DNA from: Fen-1254 sp963778945
Lineage (GTDB): Bacteria > Bacteroidota > Ignavibacteria > UBA10030
Length of the DNA: 64,000 bases
Assembly (NCBI GenBank): GCA_963778945.1
Contig: CAVZWL010000013.1
Span: forward strand, 116,247 to 180,246
Direction: 5' to 3'
Part shown: one piece after another, positions 59,543 to 64,000 of the stretch
How positions within the stretch are numbered: position 1 is the stretch's first letter
Layout of the letters: each line of letters begins with the position of its first letter
Notes under the pieces: model-generated
Told to the model about the DNA's origin: nothing
What the model saw: only the letters and a program-made list of their open reading frames with translations
The model's database searches: none
Position numbers and translations under genes: made by a program

Positions 59543-60803
59543 CTAGGAGGAGGTCGCTTCATCCTGCATAAATGGAACATCCATTTGATCGCGGTAGGGA
59601 CGCCGATTGCTCGACGCCCCCCGCACAGATCCCGGCGTGCGGTTTTTCCGCACCGGGCTCCTCAGCAACACTCGCTTCCGCATAAATCTTCTTCGCTATT
59701 CCCTGCAGTGAGGTTCGCATTGGTATCCGGTTTTTCATGCCCGGCCTATGTTTCCTTTACAGGCTTCGTGTTGTTGTGAGTCCCTTCCCCATGTTCCCTT
59801 GTTCTGGAACGTGTGAACGGCTTTCCCGTTCTCTGAGTACTATGAACTCATCTGACTCCCTATGGTCATCAGCACACTACTTGGTCTTTCGCGTCGGCTT
59901 ACCTTGCTGCCCTCGGTTCTGGCTCCGGCCTACTTCCGTGGCTCATTATCCGTATGCCATCCGACGGTCAAGGAACTCATAGGGTATCCCAAGTTCTTTG
60001 ACGTTTCTTTCCATGCATACCGCGCTCTCTACTCCGGCAGACCCTCGGAGGTCTCACCTGTTACGACCTCTCTGTATTGGCTTCTGGTTCAGTGACATCA
60101 TCGCCATCTGCTTTATTAGTTTTACGGAGCTATATCAAGCTTCACAATGTGCGGACACTATTACGGTCTGCATGTTTCTCTGTCTACGCTTCAGTTATGT
60201 CATTGCTTCCATCCCTGCAAGACTCGATATGGGTGGCTGGTTTTGCCTTACCCAACAGGGACTTGCACCCTGTAAGAAACGCCAAGCTTCTTGGCGCACC
60301 ACTGATAATCGTTTAGCCACACTCTCAGCAGTATCATGCACCTCATCGCGGTTAAACCATCTTGATTGCAATCTTATGGTTTCCCACTTTCCACTTTTAA
60401 AGCAAAGCCTAACTAAGGCTATATACCCGCTCCTAGTCGATCCTAGATGAGATCTAAAGCCCGCAATATTTTCTCTATGAAATGTAACGTCAGTAATATT
60501 ACCATACCACTTTCTATAAGAAAAAACGACAAGTTCATGGCGTACTTGAATGCATTCGGGATTATGTCCAAGCGTCCATATATTTAAAAGAAGAAAAAGT
60601 GAAAACATTCCCAATACAAAAACAAATATTTGCCATGAACTATTTTGAATATTCAAGGTAAATACTATCAAACCTATCGTTAATAATCCTATAAAGCTGG
60701 CAAATAACGCGTATTTACTATTACGTTGGAGTATAAGAGATGCATCGTTTGATGGAACGATTTTATATGGCAAATAATATTTTTCTGAAATACTTGTTTG
60801 CAT
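59543..60803 (-). CDS. Small membrane protein interrupted by a group II intron
   Basis: Exon 1 is 60803-60300 (504 nt, 168 codons). Exon 2 is 59587-59543 (14 codons and TAG), separated by the intron. Exon 1 ends on a codon boundary (AKRLSV), and exon 2 continues in frame as QMDVPFMQDEATSS. The spliced product would have 182 residues: two adjacent hydrophobic helices (YALFASFIGLLTIGLIVF and IFVFVLGMFSLFLLLNIW) and a soluble C-terminal region of PH-like appearance. Unspliced reading would run into the intron and stop at 60195. An upstream in-frame extension to 60890 comes from the 105-bp repeat and is less likely to be the start. No family is recognised. Confidence 0.65.
59588..60299 (-). mobile_element. 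ORF-less group II intron, complete
   Basis: On the minus strand the element begins GTGCGCC at 60299 (GUGYG consensus) and ends CGCGAT at 59588 (AY). Domain V is at 59660-59628 and starts GAGCC, with the AGC triad, a TGCGG/CCGCA stem and a CG bulge. Domain VI has a GCGG/CCGC lower stem and a GCAA loop. The bulged A is 8 nt from the 3' end. Domain I carries GTGCAAGTCCC near the start. EBS1, CACTGA at 60094-60089, is the exact complement of TCAGTG (IBS1), the six exon bases abutting the 5' splice site. No reverse transcriptase is encoded, so mobility would need help in trans. Confidence 0.85.
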
Positions 60804-60820
60804 AATTTTATACTGAAGCG

Positions 60821-60923
60821 CCTTAACGTTAAGGATTTTATCCGTGCTTGGGCCAAATAAGCTTGAAGTTACAAAAATCCTTGTACCCAAGTGCGGATAA
60901 AATTTGGTTGAACTGAGCCATTA
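60821..60923. repeat. ~105-bp dispersed repeat, copy B
   Basis: This block matches 62381-62484 over its length with scattered differences. It holds an internal inverted repeat: ATTTTATCCGTGCTTGGG near one end and ACCCAAGTGCGGATAAAAT near the other. The palindrome CCTTAACGTTAAGG is at its gene-proximal end. It lies directly 5' of the intron-containing membrane-protein gene (start 60803, minus). It could carry a promoter or leader hairpin, or be the boundary of a mobile cassette. Confidence 0.8.
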
Positions 60924-60924
60924 T

Positions 60925-60962
60925 CCCCACCTTGCGAAGGTCTACCCACCTTCGCAAGGTGG
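60925..60962. repeat. 38-bp palindromic repeat (copy 2)
   Basis: Second copy of the CCCCACCTTGCGAAGG palindrome found at 59454-59493. It abuts repeat copy B on one side and the truncated end of the second group II intron on the other. This suggests a recombination or insertion junction. Confidence 0.8.
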
Positions 60963-60967
60963 AAACA

Positions 60968-61298
60968 ATGACGTCTCTCTCCACACATACCGTGCTCTCT
61001 ACTCCGACAGACCCTCTGGGAATCCATCCCTTCGGGACGAGACCTCACCATCTATTTTTTTTCGGCCTCTTTTTGTTGACTTCTGATAAGAGTACACCAT
61101 CGTCATTTGTTTCATTAAGTTTACGAATCTGTTGCGAGCTTAAGCCAATGCGGTTTCGCCTACGGTCTATGTGATTCTCTGTCTACGCTTCAGTTATGTC
61201 ATTACTTTCACTCCTGCAAGACTCGATATGGGTGGCTGGCTTTGCCTTACCCAACAGGGACTTGCACCCTGCAAGAAACGCCAAGCTTCTTGGCGCAC
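60968..61298 (-). mobile_element. Truncated group II intron, 5' part only
   Basis: The region aligns base by base with the first 300 or so nucleotides of the intron at 59588-60299. It shares the GTGCGCC 5' end (61298), GTGCAAGTCCC, and CATATCGAGTCTTGCAGG. Similarity stops next to the palindromic repeat at 60962, so domains V and VI are missing and it cannot splice. The EBS1 position is changed to ACTCTT, which pairs at five of six bases with the exon TAGAGT preceding this copy. It was therefore an independent insertion, not a simple duplication. Confidence 0.8.
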
Positions 61299-61388
61299 AC
61301 TCTATCCTTTTTAAAATAGTTATATCGCTGACAGATTTATTTTGTTTTGTAGTAACTGCTCAGCGTATTTTTGAAATTTTAAAAAACA

Positions 61389-61475
61389 CTGTCATTCCCG
61401 AACGTTCTTATCGGGAATCCAGAAATAGATTAAAACTCAGTTCTGGATTCCCGCTTAAAATCCTCGGGAATGACA
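61389..61475. repeat. MITE-like palindromic element with TGTCATTCCCGA ends
   Basis: The terminal inverted repeats TGTCATTCCCGA (61389-61400) and TCGGGAATGACA (61464-61475) enclose inner complementary arms (CGGGAATCCAG / CTGGATTCCCG). The 87-bp unit has no coding capacity. This is the common bacterial 'TCATTCCCG...CGGGAATGA' small palindromic repeat type. It sits between the truncated intron and the 3' end of the NucS-EVE gene. Confidence 0.75.
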
Positions 61476-61482
61476 GGATTAT

Positions 61483-62367
61483 TTACATACGCTGAGTAAT
61501 TACGTTTCGTAAAAGATTCCATTCATCGGTTGATACTGGGAAATTTGTTCCTTGACTGTATCTAAAAATACTCATCGTTTCTAAACCAGATATTTCTTTG
61601 ATAGTGCTCTTGCTCACTGGATTGTTTACTAAGTTTTTTATGATTTTCATCTTGACGCGCAATTTAGCGGAGTCTTTATCAATAGCGTCTATCCAATATT
61701 TTTCTTCCGCAATAGGTTCTTTCATTAACTGAGGATTAGAAATAATTTCTGTGACTGCGTAAACACCCGATTCTTTGCCTGACAACCAAATTAATCCGAT
61801 ATGACCTTTTGATATTTCATTTTTGTGTTGATTTACCAACCAATGAATCTCAGAACCAAGTTTCTCATCCGATAAAGCATTAAGAATATCATAACGGTTT
61901 GGATTTGCTTGAAATATCCAAATTTTGTCCGATTCTGGAATTACATGGTTCTGAAGTTCCCCGACTCTTTTTGTTTCTCTTTCAGAATCAAGAAACTGAT
62001 AATTGTATTTAGTAGCAATTGAATTTATTGAATTGATTCCCAATTCTTTGCATTCAATCCCGATTGTTTCTAAAAACTTTTTCCTTTCTGCTGGTATTAT
62101 ATTCGCACATAAGACCAATTCAACAATACTTTCAGGCTGCTCGCTTTTTAACAGGCCATAATACTCCATAACCTGACCAGCAGCATCTCTTGAAAGTATC
62201 CCTCTTTTTACCTCTACAATCACTTTTCTTTGGAAGTTATCTTCAAAAATAATGTCAGCATAGCACTTTCCAAGACGAATTTGTTGTCCTATTAACTTAA
62301 AACACGAATCTGGAAATATTTCATTTGGATAACGTGCTATAATATTTTCTATATCTTTTTCTAGCAT
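61483..62367 (-). CDS. NucS-like nuclease domain fused to an EVE domain
   Basis: The protein has about 294 residues from ATG 62367; an in-frame extension upstream to 62487 consists of repeat sequence. The N-terminal 120 residues resemble the NucS/DUF91 PD-(D/E)xK fold. The likely active-site residues are Asp39 (CYADIIF), Glu52 and Lys54 (VIVEVKRG), and Gln65 (AAGQVMEYY). The C-terminal half is an EVE/PUA-like domain with IWIFQANPNRYDI, HWLVNQHKNEI, GLIWLSGKESGVYAV and EKYWID. EVE domains bind modified bases and are often fused to restriction or RNA-processing modules. A modified-DNA-dependent defence nuclease is a plausible inference. Confidence 0.78.
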   Translation of the reverse strand: MLEKDIENIIARYPNEIFPDSCFKLIGQQIRLGKCYADIIFEDNFQRKVIVEVKRGILSRDAAGQVMEYYGLLKSEQPESIVELVLCANIIPAERKKFLETIGIECKELGINSINSIATKYNYQFLDSERETKRVGELQNHVIPESDKIWIFQANPNRYDILNALSDEKLGSEIHWLVNQHKNEISKGHIGLIWLSGKESGVYAVTEIISNPQLMKEPIAEEKYWIDAIDKDSAKLRVKMKIIKNLVNNPVSKSTIKEISGLETMSIFRYSQGTNFPVSTDEWNLLRNVITQRM

Positions 62368-62380
62368 AATCTTGTTCAGC

Positions 62381-62484
62381 GGCCTAACGTTAAGGATTTT
62401 ATCCATACTTGGGCCAAAAAAACTTAAGGCTACAAAAATCCTTGTGCCCAAGTGCGGATAAAATTCAGTCGAACTGAGCCATTG
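62381..62484. repeat. ~105-bp dispersed repeat, copy A
   Basis: Partner of 60821-60923. It lies directly 5' of the NucS-EVE gene, just as copy B lies 5' of the membrane-protein gene. The same inverted-repeat arms are present. Near the gene start the minus strand reads GTTAGGCC. The remaining sequence to 62763 (about 280 bp) shows no gene or recognised element. Confidence 0.8.
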
Positions 62485-62763
62485 CACTGCATTTTATATT
62501 GATATTTAATAATGGTCATTGACCAAGTATATGAAGTTTGAATACGATAATAACGAAAAACTATTACGAACGAAATATCGCGTGCCTTCAGTCGAGTTTA
62601 GCCGTCAACAAATGATGTCAACGAATTCAGCATTCTACCATCGGAACGCATTGGGAGAATATTAGTTACTTCCAATTTATATTGCACGTTGCGCAACAAC
62701 ATTTTTATCTCTCCGACTCTTTTTAAAAAGGTTAGGCAACAATTTATGAGTCAATTCGGATTG

Positions 62764-63417
62764 TTATTGCAATTGTTTTTCAATTGTATTAAGTATCTTT
62801 TCACTATAATCGTCCTGTATACCATTTCGGACCCATATATGTTTGGATGTTTGGGGATCAAAAATTGAGAAATACCAAAAACCTTTCACAAATACGGCAG
62901 TTTTTTCTTTTGTAACTTGTTGAATTAAAATTACAACTCTTGATTTATGCGATCCATGTTCTGTCAGTTCAGTCATAATTATTCCATTAATGCTGTCTGA
63001 ACTTATAATGGCCTCTTCATTATCCTGTACGACTTTGCTAACAATATTCCAGACCTTTTGAAATGGTTCAACAAAACTCTTATTCTTATCAAAAAACCAA
63101 TCATTATCTGGTAGATCTTTTGTAAGATCACGAAATATATTATTTTTAAGAATTTCCACTGATTCTGAAGGAATAGAAGTTGATGACACAAATGAATTAT
63201 TGATTTGATCAGGGTATATGTAAATTACATCACCGCGAATTGTCGTAAAAATAACATATGAACTCAATATGAATATTTTTTCGCCTTGACTACGCATGGG
63301 TGTACCAAGAATATAAGCTTTGACTTGACGATCGGGATAAACACGAATGAAATCCTGCGCGGAATTTTCACTCATTGGAATTAAAGATGGGAAGCTATTT
63401 TTGCGAAAATCAGGCAT
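62764..63417 (-). CDS. Uncharacterised protein
   Basis: The protein has 217 residues from ATG 63417. It has a mixed alpha/beta composition (KIFILSSYVIFTTIRGDVIYI, RVVILIQQVTKEKTAVFVKG) and no obvious signal peptide, membrane helix or catalytic motif. I do not recognise the family. It follows the unknown gene at 63466-63967 by 48 nt in the same direction. The two may form a small operon of the accessory region, where the sequence is visibly richer in A+T than upstream. Confidence 0.6.
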   Translation of the reverse strand: MPDFRKNSFPSLIPMSENSAQDFIRVYPDRQVKAYILGTPMRSQGEKIFILSSYVIFTTIRGDVIYIYPDQINNSFVSSTSIPSESVEILKNNIFRDLTKDLPDNDWFFDKNKSFVEPFQKVWNIVSKVVQDNEEAIISSDSINGIIMTELTEHGSHKSRVVILIQQVTKEKTAVFVKGFWYFSIFDPQTSKHIWVRNGIQDDYSEKILNTIEKQLQ

Positions 63418-63465
63418 ATCTGTAAAACCGCCGCTACTTTCAACGCTAATGTGTAAATCGTTTTT

Positions 63466-63967
63466 TTATTCGTTAGAAGAACCTTTCCGATTAAACAATA
63501 AATCAGTCCGATTATAAGCAAAACCCTTTTCATCGAAAGAATATTCCCCAAGGCGTATTTTGCAGCGAGGAATAATAAAGAAGGATATATTCAGAAGCTG
63601 ATTCTTTCGGTCTGTAATGAATTCCTGAATTGATTTATCAAGTTTGTGCATCTGAAATTCATCTTTAGCTTGAAGGTAAGAAGAGAAATATTTTGCAAAT
63701 TGCGAAATAAATAGTTTCTGATTTTCTTTCACCGAGGAATTAATATATTGTTGACTCAGAATGTCTACATCTATATATGTTAAAACAGGCGTTTTGAAAA
63801 GCAGCAACCGCAGGACTATTTTGAAAATCTCCCCATTTCAACATGTCAAAATAGTATGAACCATCCAGAAGGCTTATTTTTTTATCTGCTTGTTGTTGTG
63901 TTATTGAACCGCGGGCAACGATTTTTTCAATATTGTCAATTTCGTCTTCATAAACTTTCCATCCCAT
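63466..63967 (-). CDS. Uncharacterised protein (one frameshift)
   Basis: The N-terminal part reads from ATG 63967 (MGWKVYEDEIDNIEKIVARG). Near 63805-63812 the frame must change to continue as LLFKTPVLTYIDVDILSQQY, then to the stop at 63466. The joined product is about 166 residues, rich in helical, charged segments (FAKYFSSYLQAKDEF). I do not recognise it. It lies at the right edge of the window, with only about 30 bases upstream, so the true start could be beyond view. Confidence 0.5.
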
Positions 63968-64000
63968 TGAAGATTACATTGTCCTAGTTCGGGGGTATTT

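Noticed and set aside
59594..59597. Alternative intron 3' end after CTAC
   Set aside because: It keeps the frame too, but leaves no bulged A 7-8 nt from the end. The end at 59588 gives a lower GCGG/CCGC stem and a bulged A at position 8.
60195..60890. A 231-residue protein reading through the intron 5' end
   Set aside because: Its last 35 codons are intron domain I sequence, and its first 29 codons are repeat sequence. The spliced 182-residue version is more sensible.
60821..62737. Integron-like attC sites (GTTAGGC next to gene starts, GCCTAAC/GTTAGGC pairs)
   Set aside because: The matching core sites are about 350 bp apart or adjacent as a simple palindrome, one copy has GTTAAGGC with an extra base, and no integrase is present. 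The repeats do not have the R''-L''-L'-R' layout.

Overview
The window looks like a chromosomal segment of a Gram-negative bacterium of the Bacteroidota/Ignavibacteria (FCB) type. The support is a secreted beta-helix protein ending in a type IX secretion-like C-terminal signature (NYPNPFNPST), Gld-type ABC transporter genes, a head-GIN-domain lipoprotein, outer-membrane beta-barrel and FecR proteins, and many lipoproteins and periplasmic folding factors. No rRNA, tRNA or CRISPR array was seen. Assignment below phylum level is inference.

Layout. 0.2-5.2 kb (minus): a signalling operon of WD40-caspase protein, DUF4384 protein and CHASE2 adenylate/guanylate cyclase. 5.5-9.2 kb (plus): M64 peptidase with one frameshift, SDR oxidoreductase, M28 aminopeptidase. 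9.3-11.8 kb (minus): DedA, FKBP isomerase, NAD-dependent epimerase. 11.9-20.4 kb (minus): complete potassium system kdpF-A-B-(small ORF)-C-(small ORF)-D-E, with KdpE-box-like repeats upstream. 20.6-22.1 kb (plus): PIF1-like helicase. 23-49.3 kb (minus): one long co-oriented tract. In transcription order it holds dxr, rseP, a secreted protein, a FecR protein, an outer-membrane beta-barrel protein, a second CHASE2 cyclase, an intergenic region with a likely structured RNA, gldA/gldF/gldG-like ABC genes, a DUF4340 protein, three PPIase/SurA-type chaperones, MoxR, a VWA protein, DUF4159 and DUF4175 proteins. 49.6-52.3 kb (plus): head-GIN lipoprotein and TPR protein. 52.3-58.6 kb (minus): beta-helix T9SS cargo, membrane AraC regulator, methyltransferase, glycine-zipper protein, beta-lactamase-like hydrolase, kelch remnant, MBL hydrolase. 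58.6-64 kb: a repeat-rich accessory region with a HigBA-type toxin-antitoxin pair, palindromic repeats, a complete ORF-less group II intron, a truncated second intron copy, a paired ~105-bp repeat, a NucS-like/EVE fusion protein and two unknown genes.

Two points deserve most attention. First, a 712-nt group II intron without a reverse transcriptase interrupts a membrane-protein gene on the minus strand at 59588-60299. Its GUGCG 5' end, domain V, bulged-A domain VI, EBS1-IBS1 pairing and in-frame exon junction can all be read from the sequence. A truncated second copy carries a different EBS1 that fits its own target. Second, apparent frameshifts are very dense between about 31.8 and 48.7 kb and hit genes expected to be essential or conserved (dxr, rseP, chaperones). 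This is more likely sequence error or a poor-quality assembly patch than gene decay, so coordinates of proteins there are approximate and are given as whole loci.
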